Assembly: GCF_017875325.1 (NCBI RefSeq)
Contig: NZ_JAGGMN010000001.1
Location: 1,116,001 to 1,180,000, forward strand
Origin: Methanofollis sp. W23
GTDB lineage: Archaea; Halobacteriota; Methanomicrobia; Methanomicrobiales; Methanofollaceae
Reading direction: 5' to 3'
DNA: 64,000 nucleotides
This document shows positions 44,853 through 52,819 of this stretch, one piece after another (position 1 is the first letter of the stretch; every line of letters starts with the position of its first letter). The notes beneath the pieces are model-generated. The model had not been told where the DNA came from, ran no database searches, and was given only the letters and a program-made list of their open reading frames with translations. The position numbers were made by a program, and so were the translations under genes.

Positions 44853-44924
44853 TTAATCAGTAAAAAACCTGTCGATTATACCAGTTTTCTCGGCATCTCT
44901 TGCGTCCTCCATGATGGGGTGCAC
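44853..44924 (-). CDS. possible 23-codon leader ORF upstream of ech operon
   Basis: A short frame starting at GTG 44924 (or ATG 44912) reads HPIMEDARDAEKTGIIDRFF and then TD before a TAA stop, 60 bases ahead of echA. GAGAGGTGA lies nine bases upstream of the GTG, and the composition is protein-like. A TATA-like GGTATAATGAA (44949-44960) sits close behind, so the transcript could start near 44930 and lack that site. It may be a real microprotein, a regulatory leader peptide, or chance. Confidence 0.3.
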   Translation of the reverse strand: MHPIMEDARDAEKTGIIDRFFTD

Positions 44925-44944
44925 CTGATTCTATCACCTCTCTG

Positions 44945-44962
44945 ATATTCATTATACCTTTT
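44945..44962 (-). promoter_or_regulatory. likely promoter of ech operon
   Basis: On the minus strand AGGTATAATGAAT reads as a TATA box about 150 bases upstream of echA. No other comparable box lies nearer except AT-rich sequence at 44815-44850, so the position is tentative. Confidence 0.4.
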
Positions 44963-45111
44963 GTCGGCAATTTTGGCGCATTTTTATCCATATCGCACCC
45001 TGCGCGCTCTAATCGCAAAATAACCATCATGATTAATATTTTACATGATTGAATCCACGAATCGTGCTCGAACCCTGGGCTTTTATTCTCTCTGTCCATA
45101 AGGTACATGCA

Positions 45112-46521
45112 ATGCGTCCGTCATATCTGGGAAAGATCGCGCTGCACTGGTGCGATCACTGTCATGCGCCGGTCCTCGGCGAACAATGCGCATGCGGGGC
45201 CGGGACCAGACCGGTCGCCATCACCCCGCCGGGAGATGCCAGACCGGCCATGGCCGCCGATGTCGAACTGGTCAATACAGTCTTTCAGGAGCACTTCGGG
45301 GTGCCTCTCATTCCGGAGGGGCATCTTGCCGTCCTCAACAAGGTCCCTGAGATCGACCGGATGGAGGAGGTGGTCCTTGGAGGGGCGGTCGTCGCCGCGA
45401 TCAGGTACCGCCCTGACAAAGGGGTCTGGGAACCGCTCCCGCGCCCTGCGGCCGTGAATTACTGCACGCCGACACGGCGGTATGTCGTCGTCGACGACGG
45501 GGCGGTCTCTTTCATCAAGGACGGGGCAAGCCTCCTCGCCCCTGGACTCGTCGAGATCGAGGACTCGGTCAGGGCGGGCGACGAGGTCTTTGTCCTCACC
45601 CGCACCGGGGAGTGCATCGGGGTGGGCAGGGCAAAGGTCGACGCCGCAGAGGCCCGCACGATGGAGCGGGGCCAGGTGGTCAGGACACGCAGGACCGCTC
45701 CTGCAGAGGTCGTCCCTGGTCCGGCGACCCGGGACGAGGCGGTGACGGCAAACCAGAAGATCCTCGACACCTATGAAGGGGCGTCTCTTGAGTTCATCAG
45801 GAAGGTCTGCGCCGATCACCCCGACCTCCCTCGGAATGTCTCGTATTCTGGAGGCAAGGACAGTCTTGCCACGCTCCTGCTGGTCCTCAAGGCGGTCGGG
45901 AAGGTGCCGCTCCTGTACGCAGACACCGGGCTTGAGTTCCCTGAGACCGAGGCAAATATCGAAGACGTCGCCGCACGCTACGGGGTCGAGGTGGTGCGGG
46001 CCGAGACCGGCGAGGCCTTCTGGAAGCATTTCGAAGCCGAAGGTCCGCCTGCGGTCGATGCACGCTGGTGCTGCCGGGTCTGCAAGCTCGAACCGGTCGG
46101 CAGGGTCATTGCCGAGCGGTGGGGGGAGTCGCTCTCCTTTATCGGCCAGCGCAAATATGAGTCCCTGAACCGGAAGCGGAGCCCAAGGATATGGCGGAAC
46201 CGCCAGGTGAAAAATCAGCTCTCGGCCGCCCCGATCCAGCACTGGACGGCGCTTCATGTCTGGCTCTATCTCTTCAGGGAGGAGGCGCCGTACAATGTGC
46301 TGTACGACCGCGGCCTGGATCGTATCGGGTGCTTTATGTGCCCGTCAAGCGACCTTGCGGTGCTGGAAGGGATCCAGAGGGAATACCCCGACCTCTGGCG
46401 GTCCTGGGAAGAGAAACTGCGGGTCTGGCAGGAAGCGCACGGTCTGCCAGAGGCCTGGGTGGCCAACTGCGAATGGAGACGGCGGGGGTCTGGCAGGGAT
46501 GAAGCAGATAGTTATAATTGA
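45112..46521 (+). CDS. zinc ribbon-PUA-PAPS reductase-fold protein
   Basis: This 469-residue archaeal protein joins three parts: a zinc ribbon (WCDHCHAPVLGEQCACG, about 13-30), a PUA RNA-binding domain (about 120-190, RRYVVVDDGAVSFIKDG, GECIGVGRAKVDA) and an adenine-nucleotide alpha-hydrolase domain of the PAPS reductase type (SGGKDSLATLLLVLK, YADTGLEFPET). Extra cysteines in RWCCRVCKLEP and GCFMCPSSD may bind an Fe-S cluster. PUA plus PP-loop suggests tRNA or sulfur transfer rather than sulfate reduction (inference). The ATG at 45112 is preceded by an AAGGTA site. It overlaps hisH by 23 bases. Confidence 0.88.
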   Translation: MRPSYLGKIALHWCDHCHAPVLGEQCACGAGTRPVAITPPGDARPAMAADVELVNTVFQEHFGVPLIPEGHLAVLNKVPEIDRMEEVVLGGAVVAAIRYRPDKGVWEPLPRPAAVNYCTPTRRYVVVDDGAVSFIKDGASLLAPGLVEIEDSVRAGDEVFVLTRTGECIGVGRAKVDAAEARTMERGQVVRTRRTAPAEVVPGPATRDEAVTANQKILDTYEGASLEFIRKVCADHPDLPRNVSYSGGKDSLATLLLVLKAVGKVPLLYADTGLEFPETEANIEDVAARYGVEVVRAETGEAFWKHFEAEGPPAVDARWCCRVCKLEPVGRVIAERWGESLSFIGQRKYESLNRKRSPRIWRNRQVKNQLSAAPIQHWTALHVWLYLFREEAPYNVLYDRGLDRIGCFMCPSSDLAVLEGIQREYPDLWRSWEEKLRVWQEAHGLPEAWVANCEWRRRGSGRDEADSYN

Positions 46522-47101
46522 TTATGGGCTCGGGAACCTCAGGAGTGTCAGCCGCGGACTCGAGCATGCCGGGGCCTCGGCGGCGGTCTCCTCTGACCCC
46601 GGCGAGATCGCCGCGGCCGACGCCCTGGTCCTCCCTGGCGTCGGGGGCTTCAGGGACGGGATGGAGATGCTCGGTCCCCTCGAAGCGACGGTGCGCGAGC
46701 AGGCGGGCAAGGTGCCGGTGCTCGGGATCTGTCTCGGGATGCAGATGTTGATGGAGAGTTCTGAGGAAGGAGGCCTGCGCCCTGGCCTGGGCCTGGTCCC
46801 TGGCGCGGTCAGGCATTTCCCGCGGGTGCCAGGGATGAAGGTGCCGCATATGGGCTGGAACACCCTCACGGTCCCTGCCGACGAACCGCTCTATGACGGC
46901 GTGCCTGACGGTTCATATGTCTACTTTGTCCACTCGTACTATGCCTCGGCCCCGGCCGAACATACCCTGACCACGACCGAGTACATCTGCGAGTTTGCCT
47001 CGTCGGTGAAGAACGGAAGGGTCTATGGTGTCCAGTTCCACCCGGAAAAGAGTGGGGCGACCGGGCTTCGGATCCTGAAAAATTTCATCGAACTGGCGTG
47101 A
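46499..47101 (+). CDS. hisH: imidazole glycerol phosphate synthase glutaminase subunit
   Basis: This 200-residue class I glutamine amidotransferase supplies ammonia to HisF in histidine synthesis. The nucleophile is in LGICLGMQM and the His-Glu pair in VQFHPEKSG near the C-terminus. IDYGLGNLRS at the start is the HisH signature. Its ATG lies inside the end of the upstream gene, so translation is probably coupled. HisF is not in this window. Confidence 0.97.
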   Translation: MKQIVIIDYGLGNLRSVSRGLEHAGASAAVSSDPGEIAAADALVLPGVGGFRDGMEMLGPLEATVREQAGKVPVLGICLGMQMLMESSEEGGLRPGLGLVPGAVRHFPRVPGMKVPHMGWNTLTVPADEPLYDGVPDGSYVYFVHSYYASAPAEHTLTTTEYICEFASSVKNGRVYGVQFHPEKSGATGLRILKNFIELA

Positions 47102-47120
47102 AGAGGGGCGCGGCCTCTCT

Positions 47121-47135
47121 ACTTTTTTTAGTTTT
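47121..47135 (+). terminator. T-run terminator after hisH
   Basis: CTTTTTTTAGTTTTG follows the hisH stop by about 20 bases, after the short inverted pair GAGGGGCGCGGCCTCTC. Confidence 0.6.
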
Positions 47136-47137
47136 GT

Positions 47138-47466
47138 GACCCTATAGCAACCCCTCACCAATCCCTGGTGTACGCGCGACTCACCCGCCTTCCTCAATCG
47201 ATTGCGCGGGGGGCGCGGCGCCCCCGGACAGCGAAGATCAAAGATCTTTCTATCATTGGGAATCTTCGATTCCCTCTGTTCTCGAACTTGTTCTCGCTCG
47301 TTCCCCCGGGATGAAGATCGGACCGGGAAGGCACCATCAACAAACAGGAAGAGGGGATTGCCGTCCTCCGCCTATCGAATGGCGGGGGGAACCGGGGGCG
47401 GCACGACCCCCGCCAGAGAGCCATCCGGAGGGTTTACATGAAAATGATCCAGTCGTTCTACTCTGG
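47138..47466. repeat. repeat-family element with expanded hairpin
   Basis: A worn left end GACCCTATAGCAACCCCTCACC begins directly after the terminator. The CCTTCCTC to GGGAAGGCACC pair is present, but about 70 extra AT-rich bases (47236-47305, AAAGATCTTTCTATCATTGGG) are inserted between the arms; similar sequence occurs at 60630-60690. A GATTGCCGTCC module and GGGGGGAACCGGGGGC hairpin follow. A decayed TTCTACTCTGG closes it. Confidence 0.5.
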
Positions 47467-47510
47467 AGTTATGGATGAGAATTCGAACGCACTGATTATC
47501 CTCTAAATTG

Positions 47511-47904
47511 GGCCCTGTAGAAATCCTCTTAATGAATCTCTCTGGCGGGGGATTTCACCCCCCGGACCCCCCACCATACGATAGGTCGAGAACGGGGCAA
47601 TCCCTCTTCAGGGAGTTCGAATATGCCTTCCTGGCTCAATCTTCATCCCGGGGGTCCGGGGGCAGCGCCCCCGGCACAAACATAGAGGAAGGCACGTCGG
47701 TCAGGCGTGCCGCCCTCAATCACAGCATCTTCCCCACAATCTCGCACCGGGGGGCGACCCACCCACGACGAAGAGAGATGGGGGCGGCGATGGAACATGA
47801 TCCTCACCAATTCCCCGGTCTTAAAATAGAATGATCCAGCAACGAAAAATGTTCATCCCATATGCTTGAGGCGAGTTCTTGCCTCATGCTCATTCTACAG
47901 AGCC
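47511..47904. mobile_element. MITE-like element, 394 bp, IS6-like ends
   Basis: GGCCCTGTAGAAAT at 47511 and ATTCTACAGAGCC ending at 47904 form the terminal inverted repeat. AAATT occurs on both sides (47505-47509 and 47905-47909), one base off on the left. Inside are CTGGCGGGGGATTTCACCCCCC, then GCCTTCC to GGAAGGC arms around GGGGGCAGCGCCCCCGG, then a CACCGGGGGGCG module. The last 60 bases (AAAATGTTCATCCCATATGC onward) recur inverted at 38475. It is in the convergent gap after hisH. Confidence 0.7.
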
Positions 47905-47959
47905 AAATTCTCATAAAAACCCGAAGAGATTATCGTCAGGATCATTTTCATGGTAAAAC

Positions 47960-48192
47960 GGCTCTGTAGAATCCCTCGCCACTTCTTGGTGAAAACATAA
48001 CTCCTCCGCCTTCCCCCACCTACACGCCGGGGGCGGGTGCCGCCCGGAGCCCAGGAATGAAGATAGGACCGGGAAGGCACAATCTATGGACTTGAAGAGA
48101 GAGATACCGTCCACCACCTATCTTCACGCGGGGGGACTAGGAGGCGGCCGGCCCCTCGCAGAGATGGCCATCGAGAGGAATTCTACAGAGCC
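47960..48192. mobile_element. MITE-like element, 233 bp, IS6-like ends
   Basis: GGCTCTGTAGAATCC (47960 onward) and AATTCTACAGAGCC (to 48192) are near-perfect inverted ends. Module order and length agree with 39002-39228: a GCCTTCCCCCACC to GGGAAGGC pair around CGGGGGCGGGTGCCGCC, then a CACGCGGGGGGAC hairpin. The flanking octamers do not match, so the target duplication has been lost or the ends come from different insertions. The short spacer before it (47905-47959) carries GGATCATTTTCATGGTAAA, as at 17783. Confidence 0.75.
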
Positions 48193-48292
48193 GATCCATT
48201 TCCCGCAGACCCCCTGGACGAAGAGCGGGCTGGAAAACCAGGGCACTGGTTCATGAAGAGGGAGGGTTCCAAAAAAAGTATAAATGCTCCTT

Positions 48293-48910
48293 TCAGTCCA
48301 GTGTCTTCCTCTTCCTCTTCCGGTAATACGAGAAGTAGAGGTAGACCTCATAGAGGAGGAGCAAGAGGATCACCGCCGTCCCGCCGAAGAAGAAGGCGAC
48401 GACCCTGGGGTCAGGCCCTGAGTCGGGCATCATCCCGTTATCCACCCCTTCCGCCGCGGTGCTGGCGCCGTCATAGGCCGCCATCATACGCGGCGCCTGA
48501 TCAGGAATCTCCGGAGCCGGGGCGAGGAGCGGCAGGAGAACGGCGACGACCAGAGTTGCAAGGACGACGAACCCGAAGAGGGACATGAACTTGAGAAGGA
48601 CCGACTTGATGTCCTTCACCTGAGGGGCGACGATCAAGAGCCGCTCGGTGAGGCCGTAGATCTTCACCTCGCGCCCCTTCGAACTCCACTTCGTCTTCAC
48701 GATCTCGATCAGCCCTGCCTCGGCGAGGTTCTCGACATGATATTTGAGGGTGGTGATGGGGATGGAGAGGGCGGCGGCGATCTCGGTCGCGCTCTTCGGC
48801 CCATCTTTCAGCGAGCCGAGGATATCATTGGCCGTCTGGCTCGCCATGGCCTTTGCGATCTTCTTTGCCTGCTCGTCTCCAGGCTCCAGCACCACGACCT
48901 CTTCAGACAT
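48293..48910 (-). CDS. membrane-anchored ArsR-like winged-helix protein
   Basis: This 205-residue protein has an N-terminal winged helix (about 15-100, KSATEIAAALSIPITTLKYHVENL) and two membrane helices (about 108-128 and 172-192) separated by an acidic, methionine-containing loop that would be outside. It ends with a strongly basic RKRKRK tail. It probably senses an envelope signal and controls transcription from the membrane (inference). Its ATG overlaps the alaS stop by eight bases, an odd partner for a tRNA synthetase. Confidence 0.85.
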   Translation of the reverse strand: MSEEVVVLEPGDEQAKKIAKAMASQTANDILGSLKDGPKSATEIAAALSIPITTLKYHVENLAEAGLIEIVKTKWSSKGREVKIYGLTERLLIVAPQVKDIKSVLLKFMSLFGFVVLATLVVAVLLPLLAPAPEIPDQAPRMMAAYDGASTAAEGVDNGMMPDSGPDPRVVAFFFGGTAVILLLLLYEVYLYFSYYRKRKRKTLD

Positions 48911-51644
48911 TGAGCTTTGACTCGATAAGTGCCCGACCGCGGGCCAGGGCCTCGTGGATCATCGAGGCGTCCTGCCCGCTCCCCTGGGCCAGGGTTGGTT
49001 TTCCGCCGCCCTTTCCACCAAGGGTCGCACAGACCTCACGGACGATCTCGGCGGCATTCAGGTCTTTGGTCGGCGAGGCCACCACAGCATGGACCCGGTC
49101 GGTCCCGCCGGCAAGCACTGCGACCTTCCCGCTCTCCGCGACACGTGAAGCAAGGGCGACCAGTTCCTTGGGCGGGAGGTCGATCTCCTTGATCACGGCC
49201 TCGAGCCCACCGATCTCTTCGCCCTTGAGCTGGTTCACCTCGAGTTCGACGACCTTCTCCTGCAGCCGCTCGATCTCCTTTCTCTGCTCCTTCCACTCGG
49301 TGAAGAACCTGGTCACGCTGGACGGGAGGTTCTCCTGCTGGACACTGAGGGTCTCGGCCGAGGTGCTGAGGAGGTCTTTGAGGTGCTGCATCGCATAGAT
49401 CGCCGCCGTACCGGCGGAGTACTCGAGGCGCTCGAACCCGTCCTGGATATGTTCGACCCTGAGGATGGAGATCGGTCCCACCTCGCCGGTGGAACGGCAG
49501 TGCGTGCCTGCGCAGGCCTGGACGTCGCCTGCCATCTGGACGATCCTGATCTCCTTGCCAGGCGGAACCCCGCCCTGGTAGAGGTCGAAGCCGTACTTCT
49601 GCTCGGCCTTGGTCCGGTTCTCCACGCTGATGGAGACGGGGTGGTTCTCCATCACGATCTCGTTGGCGCGGACCTCGATCCTGGCCAGTTCGTCGGGGGT
49701 GATATGCTTGAAGTGCCTGATGTCCAGGCGCGAAGTCTCGCTCCCCTTCTGGGCGCCGGCCTGGTGGACATGAGCCCCGAGCACCTCCTTTGCGGCGTGG
49801 AGGAGGATGTGGGTGGCGGTGTGGTGGCGCATCAGTGAGCGTCTCCGCTCCTCGTCCAGCATCCCCTTCACCCGCTCGCCGCGCTTGAGGGGCGCCCCCT
49901 GCACCCGGTGGAGGATCACGTTGCCGAGTTTGACGACGTTCTCCACCCTTGCGACCGTCTCGGCGGTGACGAGGGTCCCGGTGTCTGAGGGCTGACCGCC
50001 GCCTTCAGGATAGAAGAGAGTCTGGTCGAGGACCACATATCCCTCGAAGACGTCGATGACCATCGCCTCGAACTCAAAGGACGTCGGGTGGTCGTAGTAG
50101 AGCATCCTGGTGTCTGGAAGCCCTGCGGCACGTTCGCGGAACTTTGCCATCGGGTCTTCGGCCTTCTCTGGCAGGTTCTCTGAGTGAAGGTCGGCGATCC
50201 GCGAGTAGAAGTCGTCAGGGATCTCGACGACCGCTCCTTCCTGACCGGCGATCTCCTTGACCATCTCTGGCGGGATCCCGTGGGAGTCGTACAGGGTGAC
50301 GACCTCCTGGAGGGGGATCCGCTCGCTCTTCTTCTTGTATGACCGGGCAAGCCGCTGGACAATCCTGGCGCCGCGCGCAAGGGTGGCGGCGTATTTCTCG
50401 GTCTCGCGGTCGACGATCTCCCTGACCACGGCCACGCTCTGCTCAAAGGAATCGGTGCCGATCTCGCGCATCTGCATCTCGACCAGGTCGGCAAGGGTGT
50501 CCTTGAGGTCGAGGTCGCTCATCATCCGCAGGGTCCGCCGAATGACAAGGCGGGCAAGATAGCCTTCCTTGACATTGGACGGGACGATGCAGTCGCCGAG
50601 CATGTAGGCGAGACAGCGGGTGTGATCGGCGATGGCATAGATCTTCTCGATCGGAGTGATCATCCGGTCGAGTTTGTCGAGGGGGACGTCGATGGCGTCA
50701 GCGACCTTCCGGCGGAGCTGGTAAAGTTGGGCGCCTTCGATGTCCATAAGTCCGGCAAACTTGGCGTTGAGCCCGAGGATCTTGGTGAACTCCTTGTTGT
50801 CCAGGAGGTGTTCGAGCCCGGCGGACTGCATCAGGTGACTGACCATCGAGGGGAAGACGGCGTCATAGACTGTCGGGGAGCCGCGGGAGGCCCAGGTGAT
50901 CCGTTCCAGCCCGTAGCCGGTATCCACGATCCGCATCTTCATCGGATAGTAGAGGTCGCCCTCGAGATCGATCGGTTCCTCCTCATTAGGCTGCCTCGTA
51001 TAGCACATGAAGACGAGGGTCGCCACTTCGAGCCCGGCGATGAGTACCTCGACTGAAGCCCCGGCATTGCCGCCGCCGATCCAGGGGTGCTCCTTGAAGG
51101 TGACCTTTTTGAGGTCGGCACCGATGGAGGCGAGGAACTGGTCGCAGAACTCAACCGCACGGTCCTTCCAGTAGATGTCCTCTGAGGGTGAGTTGAAGGC
51201 GTGGTGGGCCATCATCTCAAAGAGGGTAAGGTGCCGCCCAGAGCGCCCGACCGAGTCGAGGTCGTTGAGCCTGATACAGGGCTGCGAGATGGTGAGCGGG
51301 TTGGCCGGCGGGGGCACGAGTCCGCTCGTCACAAAGGGCTGGAAGTCGGCGATGGATGCGATGGTGAGGTAGATGTCGTCTCTCCAGCGGGCGACAACAG
51401 GGTACCGCTCGATCCTCGTATGACCGTGGCGCTCGAAAAACGAAAGAAACGCCTCTCTCATCTCGTCAAGGGTATGCGGTTCAAAGACCGGGTTGCCGAT
51501 GAAGGAGTACGGCTCGCAGGGGGCGTCGCCGCAGGTCTCCCTCTCAGGGTCCCGTGTCCAGTAGGCCGCCCCGCACTTGGTGCAGACCTTCCGCACAAGT
51601 CCCTGGGATTTAAAATAATCAAGTTGATACTCTTCTTCGAGCAT
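48903..51644 (-). CDS. alaS: alanyl-tRNA synthetase, archaeal type
   Basis: This 913-residue enzyme charges tRNA-Ala. An N-terminal archaeal zinc-ribbon-like segment (VCTKCGAAYWTRD) precedes the class II core. The editing domain has RHHTATHILLHAA and CAGTHC zinc residues, which clear mischarged serine and glycine. The C-terminal part has a coiled coil (EWKEQRKEIERLQEKVVEL) and the DHHA1 segment GGKGGGKPTLAQGSG. The length is normal for archaea. It follows the SWIM-protein gene by 60 bases and may have its own promoter there. Confidence 0.97.
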   Translation of the reverse strand: MLEEEYQLDYFKSQGLVRKVCTKCGAAYWTRDPERETCGDAPCEPYSFIGNPVFEPHTLDEMREAFLSFFERHGHTRIERYPVVARWRDDIYLTIASIADFQPFVTSGLVPPPANPLTISQPCIRLNDLDSVGRSGRHLTLFEMMAHHAFNSPSEDIYWKDRAVEFCDQFLASIGADLKKVTFKEHPWIGGGNAGASVEVLIAGLEVATLVFMCYTRQPNEEEPIDLEGDLYYPMKMRIVDTGYGLERITWASRGSPTVYDAVFPSMVSHLMQSAGLEHLLDNKEFTKILGLNAKFAGLMDIEGAQLYQLRRKVADAIDVPLDKLDRMITPIEKIYAIADHTRCLAYMLGDCIVPSNVKEGYLARLVIRRTLRMMSDLDLKDTLADLVEMQMREIGTDSFEQSVAVVREIVDRETEKYAATLARGARIVQRLARSYKKKSERIPLQEVVTLYDSHGIPPEMVKEIAGQEGAVVEIPDDFYSRIADLHSENLPEKAEDPMAKFRERAAGLPDTRMLYYDHPTSFEFEAMVIDVFEGYVVLDQTLFYPEGGGQPSDTGTLVTAETVARVENVVKLGNVILHRVQGAPLKRGERVKGMLDEERRRSLMRHHTATHILLHAAKEVLGAHVHQAGAQKGSETSRLDIRHFKHITPDELARIEVRANEIVMENHPVSISVENRTKAEQKYGFDLYQGGVPPGKEIRIVQMAGDVQACAGTHCRSTGEVGPISILRVEHIQDGFERLEYSAGTAAIYAMQHLKDLLSTSAETLSVQQENLPSSVTRFFTEWKEQRKEIERLQEKVVELEVNQLKGEEIGGLEAVIKEIDLPPKELVALASRVAESGKVAVLAGGTDRVHAVVASPTKDLNAAEIVREVCATLGGKGGGKPTLAQGSGQDASMIHEALARGRALIESKLNV

Positions 51645-51704
51645 TCAAAACCACGTCTTGGTATTGTATTACTTGTCAATGATTCATAATTGTGTTCATC
51701 AGGC

Positions 51705-52025
51705 CTATCGATTCCGCCCCATAATGTCGAGATACCAGGCATTTACCGGGGTGTATCGGCCGGTCAGAGCGGCAATACGGGCGGCAAGGATATGCCAGCA
51801 GCACCGGCCCCGGTAGGTGAAGTCTTTGCAGGTGCAGAAGTCGTCTTCGACGATGTATTCTTCACTGCGTCCCTGTACCACGAAAAAATCGTGATATTTC
51901 TTGACTCTGCCGCTCTCGACCGCCTCGATGGCCTTCTGGCCGCGCATCCGGTAGCGCTTGCGGAGGGCTTCGCGGGTCTCAGGGGTGAGCCCGGCCTCCT
52001 GCACTCCTGCCCAGAACTCGTTCAT
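51705..52025 (-). CDS. small SWIM zinc-finger protein
   Basis: This 106-residue protein has a SWIM zinc motif: CTC, then CCWH in the segment EDDFCTCKDFTYRGRCCWHIL (about 62-81). SWIM domains bind DNA or proteins, and in archaea small SWIM proteins are linked to Rad51-type recombination partners (family knowledge). The upstream helix TPETREALRKRYRMRGQKAIEA is basic. Its ATG overlaps the Nif3 stop by four bases, so the two are coupled. Confidence 0.85.
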   Translation of the reverse strand: MNEFWAGVQEAGLTPETREALRKRYRMRGQKAIEAVESGRVKKYHDFFVVQGRSEEYIVEDDFCTCKDFTYRGRCCWHILAARIAALTGRYTPVNAWYLDIMGRNR

Positions 52026-52729
52026 GGAATGGTGGTGAGGCGCGGGGTGTCTGCAAGATAGTCCCAGCCTTCGCGCAGGGCGAGCGTCTCTATGGCCAGG
52101 GCTTCGAGGGCATAGTGGGTCGACTCGATGCAGGGGAGGGGGGAGGCCCTGGCCACGTGGTGCTTCAACTCCGCAGAGAGGAAGGCGTCGGCGCCGAGGG
52201 CGGCGGCCTCCTCGATGAGGGCGGGGTCAAACCCGCTCCCGCCGACGACGCCGAGGTACTCGGGGTCGTGTGCCTCGCCCCAGACCCTGACGTTCCCGCC
52301 GATCCGTGCGGCCATCTCAGTGAGGGAGAGGGTGCACCGGCCGACGACGCCAAGCGACATCGGCCTGGTATCTTCAAGCCCGAGGCGCGCCGCAAGGATG
52401 TCGTTCACCCCGCCGCTCGCATGATCGAAGTTGGTGTGCATCACATAGAGGTTGATGCCGTGGCTAAGGAGGGGGGCGAGCACCTGTGCGTCCCTGCCCC
52501 GCACCGCGGTCACCGGGGTCCAGAGGGGGGTGTGGTGGACGACCAGGAGGTCGGCGCCCCGTGCCGCGGCGGCATCAGCCACGGCGGGGGTGGCGTCAAG
52601 GGCGCAGCAGACGGTGCCGACCTCCTCCCGCCCTTCGACAATGAGGCCGATCCGTCCCTCGTCGAACTCTTCTGCGAGTTCGGGGGGTGCGATCTCTTCG
52701 AGATGCGCGACGATGTCTGCGATATGCAT
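52022..52729 (-). CDS. Nif3-like dinuclear metal protein
   Basis: This 235-residue protein belongs to the Nif3/YbgI (DUF34) family, with conserved metal sites DLLVVHHTPLW, MHTNFDHASGGVND and AELKHHVA near the C-terminus. The family forms hexameric rings; some members are GTP cyclohydrolase-like or NAD-repair-linked, but the role is unsettled. It is the first gene of the Nif3-SWIM(-alaS) run and is divergent from the homocysteine gene. Confidence 0.92.
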   Translation of the reverse strand: MHIADIVAHLEEIAPPELAEEFDEGRIGLIVEGREEVGTVCCALDATPAVADAAAARGADLLVVHHTPLWTPVTAVRGRDAQVLAPLLSHGINLYVMHTNFDHASGGVNDILAARLGLEDTRPMSLGVVGRCTLSLTEMAARIGGNVRVWGEAHDPEYLGVVGGSGFDPALIEEAAALGADAFLSAELKHHVARASPLPCIESTHYALEALAIETLALREGWDYLADTPRLTTIP

Positions 52730-52790
52730 GTACAGGAGTCAGCGTCCCCCATAATGAAACGATGTATTACCCCGAGTGATTAGAAAGGGC

Positions 52791-52819
52791 TATAAATATG
52801 CTCAATCTATATCTCGATA
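52791..52819 (+). promoter_or_regulatory. TATA box fixing a leaderless start
   Basis: TATAAATA at 52791-52798 is centred about 25 bases before the ATG at 52819. No ribosome-binding site is seen. The more upstream ATG at 52798 overlaps the box and cannot be transcribed, which decides the start. Confidence 0.7.

Noticed and set aside
45112-46521. Assimilatory PAPS reductase
   Set aside because: The added zinc ribbon and PUA domain and the differing C-terminal cysteines do not fit true PAPS reductases; the domain is used more widely.
47138-48192. Possible intact insertion sequence with transposase
   Set aside because: No frame in any element copy has transposase features such as a DDE pattern; copies of 118-394 bp are too short.
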